A stretch of DNA of 64,000 bases from Georgenia_B sunbinii (GCF_036421855.1 NZ_JAZGOK010000001.1), one strand, 5' to 3'. Shown: positions 34,806 through 43,967, numbered from the stretch's first letter. The notes: generated from the letters alone by a model not told the origin. Translations and numbers: made by a program.

Positions 34806-35831
34806 TCAGCCAGCGCGCTCGGGACCGCCGGTGGGACCCATCGGCTCGTCCTCACCCGGAGCAGTCGACTCGCCGGGATCGACCTGCTCCACGGCGTCGG
34901 GCTCGGCCCACCGCGCGTCGTCGGGTCGAGGGTCGGCAGCCGGGTCCTGCTCGGCGAGGAACGCCTCGAGCGTGGCTCCGAGCTCGTCGGCGGTCGGCAG
35001 CTCCACCGGCTGGGCGAGCAGTGTGGCGCGAGTCTCCTGCGTGGCGCCGCGCATGAAGGCGTCGTACTGGTTCTCCAGCGCCTGGACGACGGCGAGCACC
35101 TCCTGCGAGCCGGCGACCTGTCGGCCGATCTCCAGCGCGGCCTCGCTCGCCGCCGCCTCGAGATCACCGACGGGCAGCGCGAGATCGCCGTTGCGGGCGA
35201 TCTGCCGGACGAGCTCGGCGGCCGCCTGCGGGAACTCGCTCTGCGCGAGGTAGTGCGGCACGTTCGCGGAGAACCCGACGGCCTCGCGGCCGCCCAGCCC
35301 GAGCCGGTACTCGACCAGCCCGGTGACGCTGCCGGGAACCTCGATGGTGCCGAGGATGTCGGGCTGCGAGGCGATGAGGTCCGGCGAGCTGGCGTGGGCG
35401 CTGACGGTGGTGGGCCGGGTGTGCGGGACGCCCATCGGGATGCCGTGCACGCTGATGGTGCGGTCGACGCCGAACCGGTCGACGGCGGCCAGCACCGCGT
35501 CGGTGAACGCACCCCAGCGCATGTCCGGCTCCTGGCCGTGGAGCAGCAGCACCGGGCGTCCCTCGTCGTCCCGCAGCAGGTCGATGACGATCTCGGGCTC
35601 GTCATAGTCGGTCCACTGCCAGTTCTCGAAGGTCATCGCCGGGCGGTGGCTGCGGTAGTCGACGAGCTCGTCGACGTTGAAGGTCATCACCCGGTGGGTG
35701 TCGAGGCTGCTGGTCAGGTGGCGCGCCACGAGCGCAGCCGCGCGACCGGCATCCATCGTGCCGGTGAGCGCGTTGATGAGCACACCGGCACGCACGTCGT
35801 CCGCGTCGGGTGCCGTCTCGTACAGGTCCAC
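34806..35831 (-). CDS. PAC2-family protein
   Basis: The product has 341 residues. The GTG at 35831 was preferred because GGAGGAGG lies just upstream. PAC2-fold markers are GVLINALTGTMDAGRAAALVARHL near residue 15 and ISVHGIPMGVPHTRPTTVSAHA. The family is related to proteasome-assembly chaperone PAC2, and in actinobacteria its substrate is unknown. A Pro/Asp-rich C-terminal tail of ~45 residues looks disordered. Confidence 0.85.
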   Translation of the reverse strand: MDLYETAPDADDVRAGVLINALTGTMDAGRAAALVARHLTSSLDTHRVMTFNVDELVDYRSHRPAMTFENWQWTDYDEPEIVIDLLRDDEGRPVLLLHGQEPDMRWGAFTDAVLAAVDRFGVDRTISVHGIPMGVPHTRPTTVSAHASSPDLIASQPDILGTIEVPGSVTGLVEYRLGLGGREAVGFSANVPHYLAQSEFPQAAAELVRQIARNGDLALPVGDLEAAASEAALEIGRQVAGSQEVLAVVQALENQYDAFMRGATQETRATLLAQPVELPTADELGATLEAFLAEQDPAADPRPDDARWAEPDAVEQVDPGESTAPGEDEPMGPTGGPERAG

Positions 35832-35948
35832 GTAACCTCCTCCGTCCTGCGCGTGTGGGCGCACGCGCCGCAAATGTGCCACTGCGGGTGTCAACGCCGG
35901 TGGCAGCGGACGCATTCCCGGGCCGTCGGGCGCCGGGCCCCGCCCGGC

Positions 35949-36380
35949 TCAGTGCCCGGGCAGCCGGACCACGGAGACGAAGAAGTCGTCGATCTTGCGG
36001 ACCACCGAGATGAAGCGGTCGAAGTCCACCGGCTTGGTGACATAGGCGTTGGCATGGAGGTCGTAGCTGCGCATGATGTCCTCCTCGGCCTCGGAGGTGG
36101 TGAGGACGACGACGGGGATGCTGCGCAGGTCCGGGTCCGCCTTGAGCGCGGCGAGCACCTCGCGGCCGTCCATCCGCGGCAGGTTGAGGTCGAGCAGCAC
36201 GAGGTCGGGGCGCGGGGCGTCGGCGTGCTCGCCCTCGCGGCGGATGTAGGCCATCGCGGACTCACCGTCGGTCATCACGGTCAGGTGGTTGGCGACCTTG
36301 TAGTCGGCGAACGCCTCCTGGGTCATGAGGACGTCACCCGGGTCGTCCTCGACCAGCAGGACCTCAATCATCGTGCTCAT
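35949..36380 (-). CDS. Single-domain response regulator (Rcp1-like)
   Basis: The product has 143 residues and is one receiver domain with no output domain. The acidic pocket is VEDDPGDVLMTQEAF, the phosphoacceptor is D64 (VLLDLNLPRMDG) and the conserved lysine is K116 (YVTKP). Its extended D-P-R-I-type loop resembles regulators paired with bacteriophytochrome-like kinases. The ATG at 36380 overlaps the end of the kinase gene by 17 nt, so it is very likely the kinase's direct partner. Confidence 0.92.
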   Translation of the reverse strand: MSTMIEVLLVEDDPGDVLMTQEAFADYKVANHLTVMTDGESAMAYIRREGEHADAPRPDLVLLDLNLPRMDGREVLAALKADPDLRSIPVVVLTTSEAEEDIMRSYDLHANAYVTKPVDFDRFISVVRKIDDFFVSVVRLPGH

Positions 36381-37971
36381 GGCTCACCTCGGTCGGCTCG
36401 GAATCGTCATTGTGCCCCACGGCGCCCGTCGAGCTGCGCTCCTCGGCGGGGATGTCGTCGTGCACCGGCAGCGTCCAGCGCACCGTGGTCCCGGTGCCGG
36501 CGACGTCGGGGCGTTCCTCGATCCAGATCTTTCCGCCGTGCAGCTCGACGATCCGCTGGCACATCGCCAGCCCGATGCCGGTGCCCGGGTAAGCATCCTT
36601 GGCGTGGAGCCGCTGGAAGATCGCGAACACCCGGTCGGCGTGGCGCGGCTCCACGCCGATGCCGTTGTCGGTGCACCACAGCACCCACTCCGCGCCCACC
36701 CGCCGGGCCCCGATCGTCACCACCGGCGGCCGGCCGGGCTGGCGGAACTTGATTGCGTTGCCCACGAGGTTCTGCAACAGCTGGGTCAGCGCGACCGGGT
36801 GCCCGAGGACCGTCGGCACAGCTCCCTCCACGGTCACCGTCGCCGCGCTCTCCTCGACGGCGTCCTGCAGGTTGTCCAATGCCGCGGCGAGGCAGTCCTC
36901 GAGGGCGACCGGCTCCGGTTCCTGCCCGCCGCGCCCCAGCCGGGAGAATGCCAGCAGGTCCTGGATGAGTCGCTGCATCCGTCTGGCACCGTCGGCGGCG
37001 AACTCGATGTACTGCTCGGCCCGCTCGTCGAGCTGGTCGCCGTACCGGCGTTGGAGCAGCTGGGTGAAGGACGCCACCTTGCGCAGCGGCTCCTGGAGGT
37101 CGTGGGAGGCGACGTAGGCGAACTGCTCGAGGTCCCGGTTGGACGCCTCGAGCTCCACCCGCGCGGTCTCGACCTGGTCCAGCTGGCTGACGAGCCTGCG
37201 GCGCATCTGCTCGACGTCGGTCGCCAGTGACACGACCTCGTGAGGACCGGTGACGTGGACCTCGCGCTCGAGGTCTCCCTCGCTCACCGCCCGGCTCGCC
37301 TCGGCGAGCCGGTCCAGCGGGTCGGTCACCCAGCGGCGCAAGTAGAACCACAAGCCGGTGCCGATCGCGACGGCGGCAACCGCGATCGCGGCCACCGCGA
37401 ACCCGAGCGAGGTCCGCCACATCCGCAGCTGGGCGGAGACCACCTCCCGGTGGTCGAGGAGCTCGTCCAGCGTCACCGCGGCCGCCTGACGGACCTCGCC
37501 GAGGTGACCGGCGGCGACCGGGACGGCGACGCCGGTGTCCGCCGCCGCGCCGAGCTGCCGGGTGCGGTCGATGAGCGGCTCGGCTCGCTGCTCGCGCCAC
37601 CCGGTGATCGCGCTCGCCAGCTCGTCGATCGCGCCGGCGAGGCCGTCGGCCCCGGGCAGCTGCTGTTCCGCGCGATGGTGCAGCTCGGCGAGCCGGTCGG
37701 GACCGACCGCCTCGTACGGTGCGAGGAACGCCTCGTCACCGGTGACCGCGAAGTCCCGCACCGCGGTGTCGGCGGCGAGCACGTCGCGCTCGAGGCGTTC
37801 GAGCACGATCACCGTCTCGAAGATGCTGGCAGTGACCTCCTCCTGGTAGCGGGTCACCTGGCCGAGCGCGATCGCGGCCAGCACCAGCACGAGCCCCAGG
37901 GCAGTGCCGGAGACCAGCAGGCCGGTCCGCAGCCGGTTGCGCAGCGTCCAGGCACGGGCCGGCGCGCTCAC
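36364..37971 (-). CDS. CHASE3-HAMP sensor histidine kinase
   Basis: The product has 535 residues. TM1 is ~17-38. The extracytoplasmic CHASE3 domain (~40-180) contains LERDVLAADTAVRDFAVTGDE. TM2 is ~187-209, HAMP ~210-265, and HisKA has H290 in ASHDLQEPLRKVASF. The ATPase domain has NLVGNAIKF, CTDNGIGVEP and GTGIGLAMCQRI. It should sense an external or membrane signal and phosphorylate the adjacent regulator. The GTG at 37971 overlaps the stop of the upstream gene (GTGA). Confidence 0.93.
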   Translation of the reverse strand: MSAPARAWTLRNRLRTGLLVSGTALGLVLVLAAIALGQVTRYQEEVTASIFETVIVLERLERDVLAADTAVRDFAVTGDEAFLAPYEAVGPDRLAELHHRAEQQLPGADGLAGAIDELASAITGWREQRAEPLIDRTRQLGAAADTGVAVPVAAGHLGEVRQAAAVTLDELLDHREVVSAQLRMWRTSLGFAVAAIAVAAVAIGTGLWFYLRRWVTDPLDRLAEASRAVSEGDLEREVHVTGPHEVVSLATDVEQMRRRLVSQLDQVETARVELEASNRDLEQFAYVASHDLQEPLRKVASFTQLLQRRYGDQLDERAEQYIEFAADGARRMQRLIQDLLAFSRLGRGGQEPEPVALEDCLAAALDNLQDAVEESAATVTVEGAVPTVLGHPVALTQLLQNLVGNAIKFRQPGRPPVVTIGARRVGAEWVLWCTDNGIGVEPRHADRVFAIFQRLHAKDAYPGTGIGLAMCQRIVELHGGKIWIEERPDVAGTGTTVRWTLPVHDDIPAEERSSTGAVGHNDDSEPTEVSHEHDD

Positions 37972-39095
37972 CCGGCGGTCCAGCCGAGCAGGACGAGGTG
38001 CCCGCCGGCCGGCTGGGCAGGGGCGGACCGCAGCACCTGGGCGACGGCGTCACCGAGCGCGTCGTCGTCCATCGTGCCGCCGCCCGCGAGCACGTCACGC
38101 AGGTCGACGCCGGCACTCGGGGCGGGCTCCGCCGGCGAGGCGACGAACGGCTCGTCGAGCAGCAGCAGCCGGTCCGGCTCCTCGAGCACGACGTCGACGA
38201 CCTGCCGGGCGAGGTCGCCCGCGGCGCCCAGCGGTGCGCCGACGGCGCTGCCGCCCAGCCGGCGCACGTCGGACGCGGTGACGAGCACCGGCCCGCCATG
38301 CCCTGCCTGGGCGACCGAGGCGCGGCGGCTGCCGGGGTCGAGGTCGAGCACCACGACCTGCGCCGTCACGGCGCTGCTGCGCGCGACCCGGCCGAGCGCC
38401 TCGAGCACCGCGGGCAGCGGGAGGCCGGCGAGTGCGAGCGCACGGAACGAGGCACGCAGCAGAGCGGCTTGCGCGGCTGTGGTCGGGTCCTCGCCCACCA
38501 CGTGGCCGAACAGCGTGAGGATCGTCTCGTCGGGCCGGGCGACGAGCTCGAAGAGCTCGGTGCCGGCACGGTCGGACCACCCGTCACGGACCGTCACCCG
38601 CACGCCGGCCGGCGGTGCGTCGTGCCACAGCTGGGGCATCGCCGTTGCGAGCTGCTCGGTGCGGGCACCGGCGTCCGCGTCGGCGCGGCTGCTGCGCTCG
38701 CGCTCCCCCCGCCGGCGTTCGACGGCGTACCGCAGCGCCCGGCCCAGCGACTCGCCGTCGACGCGGCCCTTGACGAGGTAGTCCTCGGCACCGGCGGCGA
38801 CGGCCTCGACCCCACCGTCGATACCGTCGAAACCGGTGAGCACGACGAAGGCGGCGTCGGACGCCGCCCGGAGCTGGATGAGCGCGTCAAGCCCGGTGGC
38901 GTCGGGCAGACCGAGGTCGAGCAGCACGCAGTCGACCGGCACGGTGAGCGCGTCGAGGGCGGCCTGCACGCTCCACGCCCGCGTGAGGTCCGGACGCAGC
39001 CCGGCCTCGGCGAGCAGCTCCTCGACGAGGAAGGCATCACCGTCGTCGTCCTCTACCAGGAGCAGGTGGAACGGCTCCCCGCCATCGGTGTTCAC
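37968..39095 (-). CDS. Response regulator with degenerate PP2C/SpoIIE-like domain
   Basis: The product has 375 residues, starting at the GTG at 39095 with AAGGAAGGA upstream. The receiver domain (1-120) is intact: VEDDDGDAFLVEEL, D60 in VLLDLGLPD and K109 in YLVKG. A charged linker leads to a C-terminal domain (~160-375) with the SpoIIE/RsbU order of secondary elements. However, the metal-binding motifs are altered: GTELFE (178-183) stands where DFYD is expected, GHVVGED (197-203) for GDVxGHG, and LLLDEPF (311-317) for YTDG. It is probably not an active phosphatase and may bind an anti-sigma or partner protein. It is first in a three-gene signalling operon. Confidence 0.82.
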   Translation of the reverse strand: MNTDGGEPFHLLLVEDDDGDAFLVEELLAEAGLRPDLTRAWSVQAALDALTVPVDCVLLDLGLPDATGLDALIQLRAASDAAFVVLTGFDGIDGGVEAVAAGAEDYLVKGRVDGESLGRALRYAVERRRGERERSSRADADAGARTEQLATAMPQLWHDAPPAGVRVTVRDGWSDRAGTELFELVARPDETILTLFGHVVGEDPTTAAQAALLRASFRALALAGLPLPAVLEALGRVARSSAVTAQVVVLDLDPGSRRASVAQAGHGGPVLVTASDVRRLGGSAVGAPLGAAGDLARQVVDVVLEEPDRLLLLDEPFVASPAEPAPSAGVDLRDVLAGGGTMDDDALGDAVAQVLRSAPAQPAGGHLVLLGWTAG

Positions 39096-39126
39096 GCACT
39101 GTCCTTCCTTCGATGGCCATATCGTA

Positions 39127-39151
39127 CGCACCGCACCGCACCGCACCGCAC
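39127..39151. repeat. CGCAC pentanucleotide repeat (5 copies)
   Basis: Five exact copies of CGCAC lie about 32-56 nt upstream of the signalling operon start. They overlap the probable promoter area; ATCGTA at 39121-39126 (TACGAT on the minus strand) could be its -10 element. Copy-number change here could alter promoter spacing. Confidence 0.7.
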
Positions 39152-39248
39152 CCGGCTGGCCCGGCTACCGGGCGCCGGGCACATATCGCCCCGGCGTCGT
39201 TGATAATGGTCTGCCGGCCGATCGGTCGGACGCAGGAGTGGGGGTTCA

Positions 39249-41486
39249 GTGCAGTCGAGCAGTGACATCGCGGGCGCGAGGCCCGGTGCGGTGTGGGCGG
39301 CGGACCAGGAGTTCGTCGACGCCGCCTACCTGCGGCTGGACGAGCTGCGCGGGCGCTACCGGGACCGGCTGGCCGAGGTCCGCCGGGAAGGGCCGAGCGG
39401 CTCGCCGCAGAACCGCTCGGAGCGTGACGCCTTCGCCACGCACTACGAGGACACGCTCGCGCGCCTCGACCAGGTCGAGAACCGGCTCGTCTTCGGCCGG
39501 CTCGACCTCACCGACGGCACCAGCCGCTACATCGGCCGGATCGGCATCGCCGACGAGGACCAGGAGTCGCTGCTCATCGACTGGCGGGCGCCGGCCGCCC
39601 AGCCCTTCTACCAGGCCACCGCTGTCCAGCGCGGGGACGTGCTGCGCCGTCGCCACCTCGTCACCCGCGGCCGCGTGGTCACCGGTGTCGAGGACGAGCT
39701 GCTCGATGCCGACGCCGACCTCGACGGGCTCACCGGCGAGGGCGCGCTGTTCGCCGCGATGGCAGCCAAGCGCGAAGGCCGGATGGGCGACATCGTCGCC
39801 ACCATCCAGGCCGAGCAGGACCGGGTGATCCGCTCCGACCTCGGCGGCATCCTCGTCGTCGAGGGCGGGCCGGGGACGGGCAAGACGGCCGTCGCGCTCC
39901 ATCGCGCCGCATACCTGCTCTACACCCACCGGGCGCGCCTCGAGCGCTCCGGGGTGCTCATCGTCGGTCCCAGCCCGGTGTTCCTGCGGTACATCGAGCA
40001 GGTGCTGCCGTCGCTGGGCGAGAGCGGCGTCGTCGCCGCGACGATGCCCGAGCTGCTCGGTGGGGTGACGGTCGACGGCACCGAGCCGGAGGAGGTCGCC
40101 GCGATCAAGGGCAGGGTCGCGATGGCCGAGGTGCTGCGGCGGGCGGTGCGGGCGATCCCCCGCCGGCTCGCCGAGCCGCGAGTCCTCGACGTCGACGGCG
40201 AGAAGCTCACCCTGGAGCCGCAGGACGTCCAGGCCGCCCAGGACCGCGCCCGGCGGACCACGCGGCCCCACAACGTCGCGCGCAAGACCTATGCCACCGC
40301 CGTGCTCAAGACCCTCGTGCGCCGCTGGTCGGAGCTCAAGGGGCTGGACCTCGACTCCGAGTACGACTACCTCCTGCAGTCGCTGCGCGAGTCTCGGGAC
40401 GCCCGGCGCGAGATCAACCTCGGCTGGATGCCGACCACGCCGGAGCAGCTGCTGCGCCGGATCTACGCCGATCCCGCACTGCTCGCGCGCCACGGCCGGG
40501 GCCTCGACGACCGGCAGCGCGGGCTGCTGTACCGGCCGGTCGACGCCCCGTGGACGACCGCCGACCTCCCGCTGCTCGACGAGCTCGCAGTGCTGCTCGG
40601 CACGCTGGAGAGCGCCGACGCCGAGCGCACCAGGCGGGCGCAGGCGGCCGAGCGCACCGCGGCCGAGGCCTACGCCGAGCACGCCATCTCCGAGGACGGC
40701 ATCGGCGGCGGGATCGTCGACGCCGCCACCCTCGCCGCGAGGTTCGCCGCACCGGCGCCGCGCGCGTCCCTGGCCGAGCGCGCCGCCGCCGACCGGGAGT
40801 GGACCTACGGGCACATCGTCGTCGACGAGGCGCAGGAGCTGTCGCCGATGGCGTGGCGCGCGCTGCTCCGCCGCAACCCGAGCCGCTCGATGACGCTCGT
40901 CGGCGACCTCGACCAGCGGTCCGGCCATCGCCCGGTGACGAGCTGGACGGGCCTGCTGGGGACGGCCGCCCGGGACCAGGTCCGCACCGAGGCGCTGACC
41001 ATCAACTACCGAACCCCGGCGACGGTGATGGCAGCCGCGGTGCGTACGCTGCGAGCAGCCGGCGGTGCCCACGCCGCGCCGGCGAGCTCGGCTCGAGACG
41101 TCCCCGACGCGCTGCAGGTCACACCGCTACCCGCTGACGGCACCGAGGTCGCCCTGGCCGACGTCGTCGCCGCCGAGCTCGCCGCGCTCGACGGCGGCAG
41201 GCTCGCCGTCGTCACCGCCGACCGCGACGTCGCCGCGGTGCGCCGCACCCTGCAGCCGCGTCTCGGCGAGGCACTCACCGCGCCCGGCGGGGACTTCCTC
41301 GCGGCGCCCGTGGTCGTGCTCGACGCCGTCGCGAGCAAGGGGCTGGAGTTCGACGTCGTCGTCCTCGTCGAGCCCGCCCGGGTGCTCGAGGGTGGCCCCG
41401 GCGACCTCTACGTGGCGATGACCCGTCCCACCACGCGCCTCCACGTCGTCCACCAGGAGCCGCTACCGGCAGGCATCACCGAGTAA
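39249..41486 (+). CDS. helR: HelD/HelR-type RNA polymerase-recycling ATPase
   Basis: The product has 745 residues from a GTG at 39249. It is a UvrD-like superfamily 1 ATPase of the HelD class: a helical N-terminal arm (~1-75), the LIDWRAPAAQPFYQAT motif, Walker A GGPGTGKTAVALHRAA near residue 210, VVDEAQELSPMAWRALLRR, and late helicase motifs TALTINYRTPATV-like and ASKGLEFDVVVLV. HelD/HelR proteins insert arms into RNA polymerase, dislodge stalled complexes and, for HelR, displace rifamycins. No rifamycin-associated promoter element (GGGGCTTGC-type palindrome) was seen upstream. GATAAT at 39202-39207 is a likely -10. Confidence 0.87.
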   Translation: MQSSSDIAGARPGAVWAADQEFVDAAYLRLDELRGRYRDRLAEVRREGPSGSPQNRSERDAFATHYEDTLARLDQVENRLVFGRLDLTDGTSRYIGRIGIADEDQESLLIDWRAPAAQPFYQATAVQRGDVLRRRHLVTRGRVVTGVEDELLDADADLDGLTGEGALFAAMAAKREGRMGDIVATIQAEQDRVIRSDLGGILVVEGGPGTGKTAVALHRAAYLLYTHRARLERSGVLIVGPSPVFLRYIEQVLPSLGESGVVAATMPELLGGVTVDGTEPEEVAAIKGRVAMAEVLRRAVRAIPRRLAEPRVLDVDGEKLTLEPQDVQAAQDRARRTTRPHNVARKTYATAVLKTLVRRWSELKGLDLDSEYDYLLQSLRESRDARREINLGWMPTTPEQLLRRIYADPALLARHGRGLDDRQRGLLYRPVDAPWTTADLPLLDELAVLLGTLESADAERTRRAQAAERTAAEAYAEHAISEDGIGGGIVDAATLAARFAAPAPRASLAERAAADREWTYGHIVVDEAQELSPMAWRALLRRNPSRSMTLVGDLDQRSGHRPVTSWTGLLGTAARDQVRTEALTINYRTPATVMAAAVRTLRAAGGAHAAPASSARDVPDALQVTPLPADGTEVALADVVAAELAALDGGRLAVVTADRDVAAVRRTLQPRLGEALTAPGGDFLAAPVVVLDAVASKGLEFDVVVLVEPARVLEGGPGDLYVAMTRPTTRLHVVHQEPLPAGITE

Positions 41487-41503
41487 CCACCACCGCTAGC
41501 CGG

Positions 41504-41572
41504 TTGGGTCGCTCTTCTGGGTACATATGGCGCGTTCGAATGAGCGACCTATGGCCCAGCAGAGCGACCCAA
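41504..41572. repeat. Long imperfect palindrome between helR and serA
   Basis: TTGGGTCGCTCTTCTGGG at 41504-41521 pairs with 41555-41572 with one mismatch in 18. The 33-nt centre is itself roughly symmetrical about TTCGAA (41535-41540), so the whole 69 bp could extrude as a cruciform. It follows the helR stop by 17 nt and may act as a terminator or be a palindromic mobile repeat. Confidence 0.75.
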
Positions 41573-41654
41573 GTCGCGGGGGCGCCGGGTGGGGCGAGCG
41601 TCCGCAGGGCGGATGTGTTTTCCGGTGAGGGCCATCGTGGTCCACCATGGAGCG

Positions 41655-42866
41655 GTGCGAGCACTGTTACTGGAGAACCCCCACGCCAACGCCGACGCCA
41701 CCCTCGAGGCGGCCGGCCTGGAAGTCGTGCGACACCCCGGCGCGATGGACGAGGACGAGCTCATCGCGGCGCTCGACGGCGTCCAGATCCTCGGGATCCG
41801 GTCCAAGACCCAGGTGACCGAGCGGGTGCTGGCGGCCGCGCCCGACCTGCTCGCGATCGGTACGTTCGCGATCGGCACCAACCAGATCGACCTGGCTGCC
41901 GCTGCGCACCGCGGCGTCGTCGTGTTCAACGCGCCGTTCTCCAACACCCGGTCGGTGGTGGAGCTGGCGGTCGCCGAGATCATCTCGCTCAGCCGGCGGC
42001 TCACCGAGCGCGACAGCAAGATGCACGCCGGCGTGTGGGACAAGTCCGCGGCCGGCTCGCACGAGGTCCGGGGCCGCACGCTCGGCATCGTCGGCTACGG
42101 CAACATCGGCACCCAGCTGTCGGTGCTCGCCGAGGCGCTCGGGCTGCGCGTCGTGTTCTACGACAGCGCCGAGAAGCTGGCCCTGGGCAACGCCCGCCGG
42201 ATGGGCAGCCTCGACGAGCTCCTCGAGATCGCCGACATCGTCACGCTGCACGTCGACGGCCGCGCCGGCAACGCCGGCATGTTCGGCCGGGCGCAGTTCG
42301 ACCGGATGCGGCCGGGCTCGATGTTCCTCAACCTCTCCCGCGGCTTCCTCGTCGACTACGCCGCGCTGCGCGAGAAGGTGCTCGCGGGCACCATCGTCGG
42401 CGCCGCCGTCGACGTGTTCCCCGACGAGCCCAAGCGCACCGGCGACCCGTTCGACTCCGAGCTGCGCGGCCTGCCCAACGTCATCCTCACCCCGCACGTC
42501 GGCGGCTCCACGGAGGAGGCGCAGGAAGGTATCGGCAGCTTCGTCTCGGGCAAGCTCGCCCGCTACCTGCTCGCCGGCACGACGACGATGAGCGTCAACG
42601 TGCCCCCGCTGGTGCTCGACCAAGCACCGGCCGCGCACTACCGGGTGACGTACCTGCACCGCAACACCCCCGGTGCGCTGGCGCTGGTCAACCAGGCGCT
42701 GGCCGAGGGCGGGGCGAACATCGAGGGTCAGATCCTCGGCACGGCGGGCGAGCTCGGCTACGTCATCACCGACATCGGCGGCGAGCTCGCACCCGAGTCG
42801 CGCGAGGCCCTCGCGCAGGTGCCGGACGCCATCCGGCTGCGGGTGCTGCTCGCCGCCGACCGCTGA
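41655..42866 (+). CDS. serA: D-3-phosphoglycerate dehydrogenase
   Basis: The product has 403 residues. It is the first enzyme of serine synthesis, oxidising 3-phosphoglycerate with NAD. The N-terminus VRALLLENPHANADATLEAAG and LLAIGTFAIGTNQIDLAAA match the family. The NAD site is GRTLGIVGYGNIGTQLSVLAEALG. The catalytic histidine is in NVILTPHVGGSTEEAQEGIG. A C-terminal ACT domain (YLHRNTPGALALVNQALAEGGANIEGQ) allows serine feedback. The GTG at 41655 matches the family N-terminus; a GTG at 41637 has a better ribosome-binding site. Confidence 0.95.
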   Translation: MRALLLENPHANADATLEAAGLEVVRHPGAMDEDELIAALDGVQILGIRSKTQVTERVLAAAPDLLAIGTFAIGTNQIDLAAAAHRGVVVFNAPFSNTRSVVELAVAEIISLSRRLTERDSKMHAGVWDKSAAGSHEVRGRTLGIVGYGNIGTQLSVLAEALGLRVVFYDSAEKLALGNARRMGSLDELLEIADIVTLHVDGRAGNAGMFGRAQFDRMRPGSMFLNLSRGFLVDYAALREKVLAGTIVGAAVDVFPDEPKRTGDPFDSELRGLPNVILTPHVGGSTEEAQEGIGSFVSGKLARYLLAGTTTMSVNVPPLVLDQAPAAHYRVTYLHRNTPGALALVNQALAEGGANIEGQILGTAGELGYVITDIGGELAPESREALAQVPDAIRLRVLLAADR

Positions 42867-42935
42867 GCGCGCGCCTGCTGACCGGTGGGCTGCCGACCGG
42901 TCGGCGACGCCGCTGGCGGCCGATACGGTGAGGTC

Positions 42936-43967
42936 ATGACCTACCACGCACGTGAGGACCGCTACGACTCGATGACCTACCGCCGCTGCGGGCGCAGCGG
43001 TCTGGACCTGCCCGCCATCGCCCTCGGGCTGTGGCAGAACTTCGGTGAGGAGCACCCCGCCGCCACCCAGCGCGAGGTGGTGCTGCACGCCGTCGACCGG
43101 GGGGTCACCCACATCGACCTCGCCAACAACTACGGTCCGCCGCCAGGTGCCGCGGAGAGCTTCTTCGGCCGGCTCCTGGCCACCGACCTGGCGCCCTACC
43201 GCGACGAGCTGATCATCTCCTCCAAGGCCGGCTACCGGATGTGGCCCGGCCCGTACGGTGAGTGGGGCTCTCGCAAGTACCTCCTCGCCTCGCTGGACGC
43301 CTCGCTGCGCCGGCTCGACCTGGACTACGTCGACATCTTCTACTCCCACCGTGACGACCCGAGCACGCCGCTGCACGAGACGATGGGGGCGCTGAAGACC
43401 GCGGTGGACTCCGGCCGCGCGCTGTACGCCGGGATCTCCTCCTACACCGCCGACCGTGCCGCACAGGCGGTCGCGGTGGCCGAGGAGATCGGACTGACCC
43501 TGGTGGTCCACCAGCCGTCCTACTCGATGCTCAACCGGTGGATCGAGGACGGCGAGCCGAGCGCGCTCGACGTGACGCAGCAGGCCGGGATGGGCAACGT
43601 GGTGTTCTCACCGCTCGCGCAGGGGATGCTTACCGACAAGTACCTCGACGGGATCCCGGAGGACTCCCGCGCGGCCCGCGGCGGCTCGCTGCGCCAGGAG
43701 TTCCTGTCCGCGCAGAACCTCGCCCACATCCGTGCGCTCAACGAGATCGCACGACGTCGGGACCAGACGCTGGCCCAGCTGGCGATCGCGTGGGTGCTGC
43801 GAGACGAGCGGGTCACCACGGCGCTCGTCGGGGCGTCGAGCGTGGCACAGCTCGACAACTCGCTGGGGGCGCTGGACAACCTCGAGCTCAGCGCGGCAGA
43901 GATCGCCGAGATCGACGACCACGCGGTCGAGGCCGGGATCAACATCTGGGCGCGGCGCAGCAACTAG
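42936..43967 (+). CDS. Aldo/keto reductase (YghZ/L-glyceraldehyde-3-phosphate reductase-like)
   Basis: The product has 343 residues. It resembles the YghZ/Gpr and Kv-beta subgroup: YRRCGRSGLDLPAIALGLWQNFGE at the start, the catalytic tyrosine in DLANNYGPPPGAAE, the lysine in ISSKAGYRMWPGPYGEWGS, and HRDDPSTPLHETMGAL. The C-terminal NADPH-binding segment is TTALVGASSVAQLDNSL. These enzymes reduce reactive aldehydes; the natural substrate is unknown. It is preceded by serA (69 nt) and followed by a strong terminator. Confidence 0.9.
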   Translation: MTYHAREDRYDSMTYRRCGRSGLDLPAIALGLWQNFGEEHPAATQREVVLHAVDRGVTHIDLANNYGPPPGAAESFFGRLLATDLAPYRDELIISSKAGYRMWPGPYGEWGSRKYLLASLDASLRRLDLDYVDIFYSHRDDPSTPLHETMGALKTAVDSGRALYAGISSYTADRAAQAVAVAEEIGLTLVVHQPSYSMLNRWIEDGEPSALDVTQQAGMGNVVFSPLAQGMLTDKYLDGIPEDSRAARGGSLRQEFLSAQNLAHIRALNEIARRRDQTLAQLAIAWVLRDERVTTALVGASSVAQLDNSLGALDNLELSAAEIAEIDDHAVEAGINIWARRSN

